DNA from: Mucilaginibacter sp. L196
Lineage (GTDB): Bacteria > Bacteroidota > Bacteroidia > Sphingobacteriales > Sphingobacteriaceae
Direction: 5' to 3'
Assembly (NCBI RefSeq): GCF_009765905.1
Contig: NZ_LMUO01000006.1
Span: 389,661 to 453,660 of the forward strand
Length of the DNA stretch: 64,000 nucleotides
Shown here: positions 39,768-49,679 of the stretch, piece by piece
How positions within the stretch are numbered: the stretch's first letter is position 1
Layout: each line of letters starts with the position of its first letter
The notes under the pieces: model-generated
Seen by the model: the letters and a program-made list of their open reading frames with translations, nothing else
Database searches by the model: none
Told to the model about the DNA's origin: nothing
Translations under genes and position numbers: made by a program

Positions 39768-42257
39768 ATGAATAACTGGCTCAAGCGCAATGGCGTTCAC
39801 TTTGCCGTGGCAGCTCTCTTTTTAGCAATTTGCTTCTTTTACTTTACACCTGCTTTCCAGGGGAAAACTTTGGGCCAAAGCGATGTGATGGGCGCGCAAT
39901 CTACCCAAAAGGAAATAAACGATTACAGGGCAAAGGATACTACCATTTTATGGACTAATCAAATATATGGAGGTATGCCAACTTTCCAAATATGGGCTCC
40001 TTATCCTAATAATATAACAACTCATATTGTTAGTGCTTTAAAGTCCACTTTTCCCAATCCTATAGATACCGTACTCATCTTATTACTAGGCACATATTTT
40101 CTGTTCTGTGTTTTAAAACTTAATTCCTGGCTGGCTGCCGCTGGCGCTTTTGCGTTTACATTTTCATCCTATAATATCATTTTACTTGTTGCAGGCCATG
40201 CTAACCAGGCATTTGCAATTGCTTTTTTTGCGCCTATACTGGCAAGTATCATTTTAACATTAAGGGGTAAATATTGGTTAGGTGGCTCACTTTCTGCCTT
40301 GTTTTTAGCAATGGAAATAAGGTCGAACCATGTTCAAATGACCTATTATTTGTTATTAGCTATTTTGCTGCTTGCAGGCATTGAGCTTTATCATGCAATA
40401 AAAAATAAAATCACTGGCCAATTTTTAAAGTCAATGGCATTTTTAGGCGGAGCCATTCTTATCGCGCTAGCAATAAACGCATCGTTATTATGGAGCACCT
40501 ATGAAACCGGACTCGACTCTATCCGCGGAAAATCCAATTTAACACAAATAACAGCAGAGGCCAGCACCGGACTAACAAAGGATTATGCCTATCAATACAG
40601 CCAGGGCGTAGCTGAATGCTTTACATTCTTGGTACCCAATGCCGCCGGTGGTGGCTCTGTAACACAAATAACTGATCCTAATTCAGAAACTGCTAAGGTT
40701 TTCACTGCAAAAGGTGCATCTGATGACCAAGCGGTGCAAGCTGTACAACAAATAGGAGGCATTCCGGGTCTTTCCATGTATTGGGGCAATAAAAGGCCTT
40801 CTACTTACGGGCCATACTACTTCGGCGCTGTTATCTGTTTCCTTTTTGTGCTGGGTTTATTTGTTGTAAAAGATCGTATAAAATGGTGGCTGCTGGCTAC
40901 GGTTATATTAACCATGCTATTATCGTTTGGGGGCAATTTTCCTCTCGTATCCGACTTGTTTTTTAATTACTTCCCACTCTATAATAAATTCCGTACGGTC
41001 GAATCAATACTTGCGGTTACAGGTTTTTGTTTTCCAATACTTGCATTACTTGCTATAAAGGAAATAACTACTTCAACAGATAAAGCATTCATCTGGCAAA
41101 AAATAAAGCTTGCATTTTATATTACGGCAGGGCTTACAGTGGTGTTAATAATATTGCCAGGGTTATTGCTAAGTTTTAGACCAAACGATCAGGCAACGGG
41201 CATAGCCTCGCTTACACAGGCATTAAAAGGCGACGCCGCCATGGCAGCCAGTGTGGGAAACGCACTAATTAAGGATCGCACTAATCTTGAGCAATCGGAT
41301 GCCGTACGGTCATTAATATTTATAATTATTGCTTTTGGCTTATTGTGGGCATTTGTTAAGCAAAAAATAAGTATAACAGTTTTATCTATAGCCTTTATGG
41401 CAATTATTTTAGCGGATTTATGGCAAGTAGATAAACGCTATTTAAAAGATGAAAATTTTAGTGATCCGCAAGCATCTGTTACACCTCAGTTACGCCCCGT
41501 TGATGAATCTATAGATCGCGACCCAGACCCGGATTACAGGGTTGTTGATCTTACCCAATCTCCCAAATATGATCTCATAACTCCTTTTTTTCATAAGTCG
41601 GTTTGGGGTTATTCGGCAGCACGCTTAAAACGGATTGACGAAGTTATTGACAATCAGTTTTCAAGGCGGGTTAATATAGATGTACTAAATGCGCTTAATA
41701 CTAAATACATTATAACAAGTGATCCAAAATCGCAAGCATTAGTAGCCCAGCGTAACCCCGGTGCATGCGGCAATGCCTGGTTTGTTAAAACCGTAAAATA
41801 TGTAAAAAATGCTGACGAGGAAATGAATGCGATTTCGGCATTTTCTGCAAAAGATACCGCCATTGTTGACCAGCAATACAGCACATTAATCAATCCAAAA
41901 ACAACAAGTATTGATACCACAGCGTCAATTAAACTTACCAGTTACTCACCCGATCACATGATTTATAAAAGTGTTGCTGCTGTAAGTTCTACCGCTGTTT
42001 TTTCAGAGATATACTATAACCGGGGGTGGAAAATGCTGATTGACGGAACAGAACAACCTTATTTCCGTGCCGATTATTTATTGCGGGCAGCGCAAATCCC
42101 GGCAGGCAATCATAAGGTTGAATTTATCTTTCATCCCTCATCATACTATGTAGGAGAAGACATTTCACTTGCCGGCTCTATCCTATTAATCGCGGCATTG
42201 GGCGGCGCAATCTATTTAGAAAACCGTAAGAAAAAAATCACAATGCAAAAAGCATAA
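39768..42257 (+). CDS. YfhO-family polytopic membrane protein, copy 1
   Basis: An 829-residue membrane protein of the YfhO family (GT-C-like fold), about 12 to 13 membrane helices in the first 540 residues, then a large extracytoplasmic domain and a last helix. Visible hallmarks are the lumenal loop between helices 1 and 2 (QSDVMGAQSTQKEI), DLxQVDKRYLKD-like DLWQVDKRYL at about residue 550, and VEFIFHPSSYYVG. YfhO in Bacillus glycosylates lipoteichoic acid; the Bacteroidota role is unknown, presumably transfer of sugars from a polyprenyl-linked donor. It is the first of two tandem paralogues. Confidence 0.85.
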   Translation: MNNWLKRNGVHFAVAALFLAICFFYFTPAFQGKTLGQSDVMGAQSTQKEINDYRAKDTTILWTNQIYGGMPTFQIWAPYPNNITTHIVSALKSTFPNPIDTVLILLLGTYFLFCVLKLNSWLAAAGAFAFTFSSYNIILLVAGHANQAFAIAFFAPILASIILTLRGKYWLGGSLSALFLAMEIRSNHVQMTYYLLLAILLLAGIELYHAIKNKITGQFLKSMAFLGGAILIALAINASLLWSTYETGLDSIRGKSNLTQITAEASTGLTKDYAYQYSQGVAECFTFLVPNAAGGGSVTQITDPNSETAKVFTAKGASDDQAVQAVQQIGGIPGLSMYWGNKRPSTYGPYYFGAVICFLFVLGLFVVKDRIKWWLLATVILTMLLSFGGNFPLVSDLFFNYFPLYNKFRTVESILAVTGFCFPILALLAIKEITTSTDKAFIWQKIKLAFYITAGLTVVLIILPGLLLSFRPNDQATGIASLTQALKGDAAMAASVGNALIKDRTNLEQSDAVRSLIFIIIAFGLLWAFVKQKISITVLSIAFMAIILADLWQVDKRYLKDENFSDPQASVTPQLRPVDESIDRDPDPDYRVVDLTQSPKYDLITPFFHKSVWGYSAARLKRIDEVIDNQFSRRVNIDVLNALNTKYIITSDPKSQALVAQRNPGACGNAWFVKTVKYVKNADEEMNAISAFSAKDTAIVDQQYSTLINPKTTSIDTTASIKLTSYSPDHMIYKSVAAVSSTAVFSEIYYNRGWKMLIDGTEQPYFRADYLLRAAQIPAGNHKVEFIFHPSSYYVGEDISLAGSILLIAALGGAIYLENRKKKITMQKA

Positions 42258-42302
42258 TTATTTATATAGATTTCCGCATCTTACTACTTGACGCTATGCC
42301 GA

Positions 42303-42343
42303 TTTATAATTCCTTTTCTCGTTCAAATTTCTATTTTTGAAGA
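42303..42343 (+). promoter_or_regulatory. Duplicated promoter of the second YfhO gene
   Basis: Same 41-base block as at 39702-39742 with one change (CTCG for CTCA); TATTTTTG is at 42332-42339. It shows that the gene duplication took the promoter along. Confidence 0.82.
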
Positions 42344-42370
42344 ATATATATCCAATTTTAAATAATTCAG

Positions 42371-44884
42371 ATGAATAACTGGTTCAAGCGCAATAGTATA
42401 CACTTCATTATTGTTGCAATTTTAATTGTAATTTCTTTCGCCTACGTATTTACACCAATAATGCAGGGCAAATCCCTTAGTCAGAGCGATGTGGTACAAG
42501 CACAGGGAAGCCAAAAAGAAATAATGGACGTACGTGCCAAAACAGGCCACGCCCCGCTTTGGACCAACAGTATGTTTGGCGGTATGCCAACCTACCAAAT
42601 CTGGACCTCGTTCCCTAACAGCATCACCACCTACGTGGTTGAAGGCATGAAAGCTACATTCCCTAACCCGGTTGATACCATTTTGCTTTGCTTAATAGGG
42701 GCTTATATATTATTTAGCGTATTAAAACTTAACCCATGGCTCGCGCTTGCCGGTGCAATAGCTTTCACATTCTCATCCTATAATTTTATTTTGATAGATG
42801 CCGGGCATGCCAACCAAATGTATGCTATCGCGTTTTTCGCACCGATAGTGGCGGGCGTGATACTCACCTTTAGGGGCAAATATTTATTAGGAGGCTCATT
42901 AACAGCCTTTGCCCTCGCAATGGAAATACGCTCAAACCACATACAAATGACCTATTACCTGTTAATAGCGTTATTAATATTGGTGATAGTTGAGCTTTAC
43001 AATGCCATAAAAACCAAACAGATTAAACCATTCAGCACCTCGATTATTTACCTGGTTGCCGCCGTAATATTGGCAGTAATGGTAAACGCAGCCATGCTGT
43101 GGACCACCTCCGAGTATGCAAAGGAAAGTAACCGTGGCCCATCAAACTTAACACAACATACAACCGAACCAAGCAGCGGCTTATCAAAAGAGTATGCATA
43201 CGGCTGGAGCCAGGGCGTAGGTGAATCCATCACCTTCCTAATCCCGAATGCGTATGGTGGCCCGTCAGGAATGTCTGCTTTAGATGTTCCAAGCTCAAAT
43301 CTGGTAAAAGCATTTGAAGCAAAAGGTGCTTCTCAAGAGCAAGCCGAAGGCACCGTGCAGCAATTAGGCAACATGGGCGTGTCAACCTATTGGGGCGAAA
43401 AACCATCAACCAGCGGTCCTTTCTATTTTGGCGCAGCGGTTTGTTTCTTATTTATTTTGGGATTATTAATTGTACGCAGCAGGTTAAAATGGTGGCTGTT
43501 AGCTACTATTGTTTTAGTAATGCTGCTATCATTAGGTGGTAACTGGCCTGTCATATCCGACTTGTTCTTCAATTACTTCCCGATGTACAACAAGTTCCGT
43601 ACGGTTGAATCTATTTTGGCTATCGCCGAACTATGCTTCCCGATAATGGCATTTTTGGCCCTTAACGAGGTTATTACTTCAACCGACAAGGCATACATCT
43701 TAAAGAAATCATTATTGGCATTATACATCACTGGTGGTATTGTTTTGATACTATTAGCACTGCCTGATGTATTTTTCAGCTTCAAAAATGCCCACCATCA
43801 GGATCTGGTTACAGGCCTTACACAAGCGTTACAGGGCGACAGTGCATATGCAAACAGCATTGCCAGCGCTTTAGTAACCGACCGTATCGCTTTATTCCGT
43901 GCCGATGCTTTGCGCTCACTAATATTTATCATTATCGCATTTGGTATTATATGGTTATTCCTGAAACAAAAGATAAATTTAACAATAGCTTCAGTTGCAT
44001 TTATAGCGTTGATGTTGATTGATCTTTGGAGCGTTGATAAACGTTACCTGAACAACGATAATTTTGTAGAAAAAGCAGATTATCAACAGCCATTTAAACT
44101 GCGTGATGTAGATCAGATCATTTTACGTGATCCCGATCCTGATTACAGGGTACTAGACCTGAGCATGGGTAGCCCTTTCACAAATGCCTACACTTCTTAT
44201 TTTTACAAGAGTATTGGCGGCTACCACGCAGCCAAGTTAAAACGTTATGATGAGTTGATCGATAACCAGTTTACCAAATCAACGAACCACGATGTTTTGG
44301 ATATGCTAAACACCAAATACATCATTACTGCTGATCAAAAAACACAAGCAGCGGGTATGCAGGCAAATGAAACAGCCTGTGGTCATGCATGGTTTGTTAA
44401 AAGCGTAAAATATGTTGATAATGCCGACCAGGAAATGCAGGCCATCAGCGCATTTGACCCTAAAGACGAGGCGATTGTTGATAAACAATACAAGGGCCTG
44501 ATCGACGGAAAAAACTTAGCCGTTGATCCATCATCAACCATCACATTAACCAGTTACGAGCCAGAGCACTTAGTTTATCAAACCGGGTCTACAACTACGC
44601 AAGTTGCCGTATTCTCTGAAATATACTACAAAGAAGGCTGGAAAATGCTGATAGACGGACAGGAACAACCTTACTTCCGTGCTGATTACCTATTGCGCGC
44701 AGCAGTTATCCCGGTAGGTAACCACAAAATCGAGTTCATTTTCCACCCGGCATCATACTATGTTGGCGAGGATATTTCATTAGCCGGTTCTATACTATTG
44801 GTAGTTGCCTTAGGTGGTGCCGCTTATGTAGAAAACAAGAAAAAAGGCAAACCTGAAGAAAAAAAGAAGGGGAAGAAAGCGTAA
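42371..44884 (+). CDS. YfhO-family polytopic membrane protein, copy 2
   Basis: An 837-residue paralogue of the preceding gene, roughly two thirds identical by eye and nearly identical over the last 80 residues (GWKMLIDG, QPYFRADYLLRAA, FHPASYYVGEDISLAGSILL). Helix number and the DLWSVDKRYL motif are the same. It differs by a Lys-rich tail (PEEKKKGKKA). A tandem arrangement with own promoters suggests that the two act on different substrates or under different conditions; this is inference. Confidence 0.85.
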   Translation: MNNWFKRNSIHFIIVAILIVISFAYVFTPIMQGKSLSQSDVVQAQGSQKEIMDVRAKTGHAPLWTNSMFGGMPTYQIWTSFPNSITTYVVEGMKATFPNPVDTILLCLIGAYILFSVLKLNPWLALAGAIAFTFSSYNFILIDAGHANQMYAIAFFAPIVAGVILTFRGKYLLGGSLTAFALAMEIRSNHIQMTYYLLIALLILVIVELYNAIKTKQIKPFSTSIIYLVAAVILAVMVNAAMLWTTSEYAKESNRGPSNLTQHTTEPSSGLSKEYAYGWSQGVGESITFLIPNAYGGPSGMSALDVPSSNLVKAFEAKGASQEQAEGTVQQLGNMGVSTYWGEKPSTSGPFYFGAAVCFLFILGLLIVRSRLKWWLLATIVLVMLLSLGGNWPVISDLFFNYFPMYNKFRTVESILAIAELCFPIMAFLALNEVITSTDKAYILKKSLLALYITGGIVLILLALPDVFFSFKNAHHQDLVTGLTQALQGDSAYANSIASALVTDRIALFRADALRSLIFIIIAFGIIWLFLKQKINLTIASVAFIALMLIDLWSVDKRYLNNDNFVEKADYQQPFKLRDVDQIILRDPDPDYRVLDLSMGSPFTNAYTSYFYKSIGGYHAAKLKRYDELIDNQFTKSTNHDVLDMLNTKYIITADQKTQAAGMQANETACGHAWFVKSVKYVDNADQEMQAISAFDPKDEAIVDKQYKGLIDGKNLAVDPSSTITLTSYEPEHLVYQTGSTTTQVAVFSEIYYKEGWKMLIDGQEQPYFRADYLLRAAVIPVGNHKIEFIFHPASYYVGEDISLAGSILLVVALGGAAYVENKKKGKPEEKKKGKKA

Positions 44885-44935
44885 TTAGCTAAATCTTGCA
44901 ATATACTCACCACGCGTCATTGCGAGGCACGAAGC

Positions 44936-44970
44936 AATCTCTAAGCTATACAGCTTAGAGATTTTTTGTT
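44936..44970 (+). terminator. Intrinsic terminator built from a repeat
   Basis: AATCTCTAAGCT pairs with AGCTTAGAGATT around a four-base loop, followed by TTTTTTGTTTT. The left arm begins inside a REP copy (TCATTGCGAGGCACGAAGCAATCT), so the repeat was turned into the terminator of the YfhO gene. Confidence 0.88.
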
Positions 44971-44986
44971 TTAATGTTATTTACTG

Positions 44987-45056
44987 CTGTCATGCTGAGG
45001 CTCTCGAAGCATGTGGGCTGGCCTTTACGCTTATGCTTCGAGTACCTCAGCATGAC
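44987..45056. repeat. Dispersed palindromic repeat, CTTCGA subtype
   Basis: TGTCATGCTGAGG to CCTCAGCATGACA with TCGAAGCAT and ATGCTTCGA arms and the centre GGGCTGGCCTTTACGC, almost the same centre as at 17560. Confidence 0.9.
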
Positions 45057-45072
45057 AACGCACTTTTAACTA

Positions 45073-45153
45073 TGTCATTGCGAGGAACGAAGCAATCGCA
45101 CAAAGAAAAGCCACCTTGCATAGTTCGCGATTGCTTCGTTCCTCGCAATGACA
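45073..45153. repeat. Dispersed palindromic repeat (REP-like), copy 5
   Basis: TGTCATTGCGAGGAACGAAG to CTTCGTTCCTCGCAATGACA, the most perfect copy in the window. It lies 10 bases before the stop of the minus-strand glycosyltransferase, so the 3' ends of two convergent operons meet in a three-repeat array. Confidence 0.92.
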
Positions 45154-45162
45154 ATTATTTAA

Positions 45163-45921
45163 TTAATCATTCGTCCGTCTATTCCTCAACCAATACCAGC
45201 CTAAATTAGCGGCAATAATAAAATGGTTAAAAACAGTTGGCACCAAACCATAGTGGTGTTTCATAATATCAAAACGCTCGGCAAGGCTTTGGCGATGTTT
45301 GGTTTTTGACATGCCGCCTACCAAATATTTAGCCACGTAGCGGTTAACGTTTACAGTCTTTTTGGCTTTTTTCGCTGCGCGGATGATCCAGTCGATATCG
45401 GCGCTTAATTGGTATTTGCGATCATAAGGCTCAATTAATGATCGTTTAATATAAATAGCCTGGTGACTAATACTCATCCCTAAATTAAACCCAAGCCAGT
45501 TAAATTGCTTCGGCGCTTTATGCCTGCGCTGACCGAGGCTTCGCCCCGAGTCATCAATCATCTCCGTTTCGCCGTAATAAATATCAGCATCATCGGCACT
45601 GGCAAAAACAGCAGTTACAGTATCAGCATCAAAAAACTCATCACCTGAATTCATGAAGATCACATAATCGCCTGTCGCCAAACCCAAACCCTTATTCATG
45701 GCATCATAAATACCCTCATCCTTTTCGCTGATGAATTTGGTAATGCGACTTTCATATTTTTTAATAATATCGATCGTACCATCATTGGATAACCCATCAA
45801 CCACAATATATTCAATACCCGTATAAGTTTGATTAAGCACCGATAACATCGTACGCTCAATATCCTTTACATTATTGTAAACGATGGTAATTACAGAAAG
45901 TATGGGTGTAGCCTTAGCCAT
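45163..45921 (-). CDS. Glycosyltransferase family 2
   Basis: A 252-residue inverting glycosyltransferase with the GT-A fold. The start LSVITIVYNNVKDIERTMLSVLNQTY and the nucleotide-sugar DxD in FMNSGDEFFDADT are seen, as is the acceptor-side SISHQAIYIKRSL. It is of the WcaA/EpsE-like group used in surface polysaccharide assembly. It overlaps the upstream GT4 gene by eight bases, so the two are co-translated. Its donor sugar is unknown. Confidence 0.92.
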   Translation of the reverse strand: MAKATPILSVITIVYNNVKDIERTMLSVLNQTYTGIEYIVVDGLSNDGTIDIIKKYESRITKFISEKDEGIYDAMNKGLGLATGDYVIFMNSGDEFFDADTVTAVFASADDADIYYGETEMIDDSGRSLGQRRHKAPKQFNWLGFNLGMSISHQAIYIKRSLIEPYDRKYQLSADIDWIIRAAKKAKKTVNVNRYVAKYLVGGMSKTKHRQSLAERFDIMKHHYGLVPTVFNHFIIAANLGWYWLRNRRTND

Positions 45922-47188
45922 TATTTAATATCGAATTATAAATTTCCAAATACTGACTTGCTACCTTTTCGTTATTAAAAGTATTCAGCACCTTGTTTCT
46001 TGCATTGGCTGAGAGTTCGGCTTTATTATCCGCGTAAAGCATGGTGAAAATTCCCTTACCCATGTCATGCGCCGATTCAAACTCTGCCAGATAACCGTTT
46101 TGCAGATGATCTACCATCTCTGGTATCCCACCCACATTAAAGGCCACTACGGGCGTTCCACAGGACAGGGCCTCCATGACAGTATTAGGCAGATTATCTT
46201 CGATTGACGGCGTTACAAATACGTCTGCAAGGCTGTATATCTCCGCCAGCTCTGTTTGCGATGTGATCAAACTAAGCTGAACAACTTTAAACGGCAACTG
46301 ACTCACATCAAAGTGCTTATTTTTCCCGAAGATCACCACCTCAACCAAACCTTTATCGGGGCAATCCACCACTAAATGGTTTAGGGCCTCAACCAGGTAA
46401 CTTATCCCTTTGCGCCTGTCGTTTATATTGGCAGCGCCAAATAGTATCACTTTAGCAAATGGATTAATTCCCCAATTTTCACGCATATCCAGTTTATCCT
46501 TCGGCGAATATAGATCCGTATCGATAGGATTTGGAATAGAGGTGATATTAAAATTCTTTAATAACGAACTTTTCCTGGCTACTCCGGCCAGCCAACTGCT
46601 ACAAGCTACAAAAGTTATATTTTTATTACCGGCATACATGGCAACTTTGCGTAGCCATCCGCTGTGCGAAATATCATCAGGGTTTTCATCCTGCAAAAAA
46701 TAGCAATCGCCGCATTGGTTTATATAATGATTGCAGGCACCCGCATAATGACAACCGCCAGTGAAGGTCCACATATCATGCAGCGTCCAAACAATGGGCT
46801 TGCCTAAATTAACCAGTTCCTTCAAATCATTTATTGATAAAAAGCCGGAATTAGTCCAGTGCAGGTGCAAAATATCAGCATCCCTAATCAAAGGATTATT
46901 TTTTATACTGAAGCCCGCATTCGCGGTAGAAAATGCAAAACGTACGGTTTTATCACGCTCATGAAAAGCGATGAAAGGTAATCGTTCATATAAAAAATCA
47001 AATTTAGCCTTAAATCTTCCCCAGGCATTCGTTATAATGCCCGTTACTGCTGCCTCATTGGTCTTTTTATATTCTACTAAAAGCTTCGCGTCAATTTCCG
47101 CCTGTCCTTCCAGCGCCTTCAACAAGCGCAGGCAGGCAGCAGGTGCGCCGCCACCGGCATCAGAGGTATTGATCAAGATAACTTTCAT
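45914..47188 (-). CDS. Glycosyltransferase family 4
   Basis: A 424-residue retaining glycosyltransferase with the GT-B fold. The C-terminal domain shows VTPSIEDNLPNTVMEALSCGTPVVAFNVGGIPEMV, the E-x7-E motif binding the nucleotide sugar; the N-terminal part has LINTSDAGGGAPAACLRLLKAL. It is the first gene of a two-gene minus-strand unit with the GT2 gene. It likely adds a sugar to a surface polysaccharide repeat unit. Confidence 0.92.
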   Translation of the reverse strand: MKVILINTSDAGGGAPAACLRLLKALEGQAEIDAKLLVEYKKTNEAAVTGIITNAWGRFKAKFDFLYERLPFIAFHERDKTVRFAFSTANAGFSIKNNPLIRDADILHLHWTNSGFLSINDLKELVNLGKPIVWTLHDMWTFTGGCHYAGACNHYINQCGDCYFLQDENPDDISHSGWLRKVAMYAGNKNITFVACSSWLAGVARKSSLLKNFNITSIPNPIDTDLYSPKDKLDMRENWGINPFAKVILFGAANINDRRKGISYLVEALNHLVVDCPDKGLVEVVIFGKNKHFDVSQLPFKVVQLSLITSQTELAEIYSLADVFVTPSIEDNLPNTVMEALSCGTPVVAFNVGGIPEMVDHLQNGYLAEFESAHDMGKGIFTMLYADNKAELSANARNKVLNTFNNEKVASQYLEIYNSILNNG

Positions 47189-47310
47189 CTACGCAAGTAT
47201 AATACTATTTAAGTTCCAGTAGAAATTTGCTTTTACACACGCAAAATATTGTATGGGTACATTGCTGAAATATTTTACTTTTGATAGCAGATAAAACACA
47301 TCGCCATAAA

Positions 47311-47829
47311 ATGAACATATTTGCTTATTTATTTCAGGACCGGCAAGCAAACCGGCAGAATTTTAAGGCACAATTGGTTCTGTTTTTATTCAGGTTGGCG
47401 CAGCTTATCAACCGATCAATGATATTGAAGGTGATATTATATCCTTACCTACTATTATACCGTTATTGGGTAGACTGGGTTTGGGGCATTGAGCTGCCGC
47501 GTAAGCTTACCGTTGGCAAAGGACTAAGTTTGTACCACGGCCACGCTTTAGTAATTAACCAGGGCGTTATCATAGGCGAAAACTGTGCGTTACGGAACTC
47601 AACCACCATCGGCCACAAAAAATTAGTCGACGGTAGTTATAGTGCCTGTCCGCGTATTGGCAATAATGTTGATATTGGCGCCAATGTTTGTATTATTGGC
47701 GATATAGTGGTTGGCGATAATGTGATCATTGGGGCGGGTTCGGTAGTAACAAAAAGCATCCCATCGGGTAGTGTAGCTGTGGGCAACCCGGCAAGGATAT
47801 TGGAAAAGAAACAGGAGAACATCAGCTAA
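47311..47829 (+). CDS. Hexapeptide-repeat O-acetyltransferase (serine acetyltransferase-like)
   Basis: A 172-residue left-handed beta-helix acyltransferase. Hexapeptide units are seen from about residue 60 (GLSLYHGHALVINQGVIIGENCALRNSTTIGHKK; IGNNVDIGANVCIIGDIVVGDNVIIGAGSVVTKSIP). The catalytic His is probably in LYHGHALV or TIGHKK. The ATG at 47311 is preferred over the TTG frame start at 47281. In this locus it most likely acetylates a polysaccharide sugar rather than serine. It leads the plus-strand pair with the methyltransferase. Confidence 0.88.
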   Translation: MNIFAYLFQDRQANRQNFKAQLVLFLFRLAQLINRSMILKVILYPYLLLYRYWVDWVWGIELPRKLTVGKGLSLYHGHALVINQGVIIGENCALRNSTTIGHKKLVDGSYSACPRIGNNVDIGANVCIIGDIVVGDNVIIGAGSVVTKSIPSGSVAVGNPARILEKKQENIS

Positions 47830-47844
47830 ACAGGCTATTTATTA

Positions 47845-48591
47845 ATGGAGCAGAATTTAACCGACCGCGCGTTTTGGAAATCGTTTTGGGAATCAAGAAA
47901 AAATCTGATTCTTTATTTAAAACCTGATTATGTTTTTGGCGATATTTTAGCTGGACTGATTAAAGAAAAAGGAATCAAGAACGCCATTGAACTGGGTGGC
48001 TTCCCAGGATATTATTCTGTCTACCTAAAAAAATATCAGAATCTATCCACTACGCTTTTTGATTACTATATCCATGAAGGCTTAATCAAAGAACTATTAA
48101 CCAAAAACGGTTTGAAAGATGGCGACATCAAAATTATCGAATCTGATCTGTTCAACTATACGCCCGAAGAAAAGTATGATATGGTGCTTTCTTTTGGTTT
48201 GATAGAGCATTTTAGCGATACCGCTTCCATCATTAAAACACACCTGCAATTTTTAAAACCTGGCGGCACTTTGTTCATCACCTTGCCAAACTTTACCGGT
48301 GTTAATGGCTGGGTGCAGAAGAATTTCGACAAAGAGAATTACGACAAACATTATATTGACTGTATGAAACCGGCGTTCCTTGCTGAAACCTGTAAGCGAT
48401 TAGGCTTAAAAGAGGTGGAATCTTACTACCACGGCAAGTTTACCGTTTGGCTCGAGAATAAATCTGAACAAAGCGCAATAGCCAAATCAATAGTAAAAGC
48501 GATATGGGTAGCAGGTAAGGTTTTCACCAAAATTATCCCGATTGAAAGTAAGGCTTTATCACCTTATATTGTGGTGAAGGCGACAATGTAA
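47845..48591 (+). CDS. SAM-dependent methyltransferase
   Basis: A 248-residue class I methyltransferase. Motif I is ELGGFPGYYSVYL (around residue 52), and YDMVLSFGLIEHF and FLKPGGTLFITLPN are the following core strands. It is 15 bases from the acetyltransferase stop, so the pair is an operon. In a polysaccharide locus it would methylate a sugar or a repeating unit end; the acceptor is inferred. Confidence 0.9.
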   Translation: MEQNLTDRAFWKSFWESRKNLILYLKPDYVFGDILAGLIKEKGIKNAIELGGFPGYYSVYLKKYQNLSTTLFDYYIHEGLIKELLTKNGLKDGDIKIIESDLFNYTPEEKYDMVLSFGLIEHFSDTASIIKTHLQFLKPGGTLFITLPNFTGVNGWVQKNFDKENYDKHYIDCMKPAFLAETCKRLGLKEVESYYHGKFTVWLENKSEQSAIAKSIVKAIWVAGKVFTKIIPIESKALSPYIVVKATM

Positions 48592-48605
48592 TTAGATGAA
48601 TAAGC

Positions 48606-48638
48606 AGACTTACGAAGTTTTAAAAACTTCGTAAGTCT
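48606..48638. terminator. Bidirectional terminator hairpin
   Basis: AGACTTACGAAGTTT and its complement form a 15-bp stem with a three-base loop between convergent genes. It differs from the hairpin at 13947 by two compensating base pairs, showing that the stem is kept. Confidence 0.88.
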
Positions 48639-48647
48639 TGTAAGAAG

Positions 48648-49568
48648 CTATTTAGCCTTTGTAAAATACTTTATCCTCATCTGTTTTATAAACACCATCC
48701 CACGTTTAACCAAACTGCCTTTACGATTTTTCAGGAAGCTGCGGATGGCTTCGTGTGCCTGCTCATTTTCTTTTATTTCCGTCGGGAATTTTTTAACTAC
48801 TTTTTGCGAGATCTTAACCTTGTAGGTATTCTCAATATTGGAATGCACCCCCGTGCCATCGTGCCCGATATTATGTACCAGCGAATTTGATGGGTTTAAT
48901 GTTAAACCGCCTTTCAAAAAGATAGAGGCATACCAGCGTATAGCCCATGAATTATTTTTACCGGTTTTAAATTCCTGCATTTGTTTCCAGAAGTTCATGG
49001 TGCCATCAATAGAAAAGCGGCTGATCTTTTGTTTATCAAACTGCCCCATCAACTTATCGACATCCGGTTCAAAATCTTTCCATGCACGTGCCCATGTAGC
49101 CCATCCCCAGCTGGTAGCTATGCGATAGAAGAAAGTTTCTGGCAGCTTTTTATCGCCCAATTCGAACATGTAAGCGCCAATATGCATTACATTTTCTTCG
49201 TTGGCATATTTAGTCAGCGCCTCGTTAAAATATTGCAGGGAATATTTAGATGATAATAGGTCATCCTCAAAAACAATCACTTTGCCGTAATCCTTAACCA
49301 ACTGCGTAACACCATCAATAATAGAGTTGGCCAAACCTTTATTCTGCTTACCTTCAATAACCTTAATCGATTTAAACCCGCTAACATCGCTTATCAACTG
49401 CCTTACCTCATCAACCTTGGCCTGATCGGCAGGCGCTTTAGCACCATCGGAAAATATAAACAGGCGCGATTCATCTGCCAGCAGGTTCTTCTGTAAAGAA
49501 TTTAGCGTACGACGCGTATGCTCGGGACGGTTATAAACAAATAATGCAATAGGTGCAAGGTTTTGCAT
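48648..49568 (-). CDS. Glycosyltransferase (GT2/GNT-I-like)
   Basis: A 306-residue glycosyltransferase when started at MQNLAPIALF. The first 110 residues have the GT-A fold (LFVYNRPEHTRRTLNSLQKN; FEDDLLSSKYSLQYFN with the acidic EDD metal site), and SWGWATWARAW is typical of this group. The longer frame from 49601 adds 11 residues with no support. It is a member of the surface polysaccharide locus, transcribed towards the terminator hairpin. Confidence 0.87.
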   Translation of the reverse strand: MQNLAPIALFVYNRPEHTRRTLNSLQKNLLADESRLFIFSDGAKAPADQAKVDEVRQLISDVSGFKSIKVIEGKQNKGLANSIIDGVTQLVKDYGKVIVFEDDLLSSKYSLQYFNEALTKYANEENVMHIGAYMFELGDKKLPETFFYRIATSWGWATWARAWKDFEPDVDKLMGQFDKQKISRFSIDGTMNFWKQMQEFKTGKNNSWAIRWYASIFLKGGLTLNPSNSLVHNIGHDGTGVHSNIENTYKVKISQKVVKKFPTEIKENEQAHEAIRSFLKNRKGSLVKRGMVFIKQMRIKYFTKAK

Positions 49569-49679
49569 GTTGAAAGATAGATGTAGCGTTGATTTACACA
49601 AAGAACGGTATTAGCTTTTGCTAATTGTCCACCATTCTAAATTTGATTGTAGCGAAAGTAAAATTATAAGTGCAGTATT

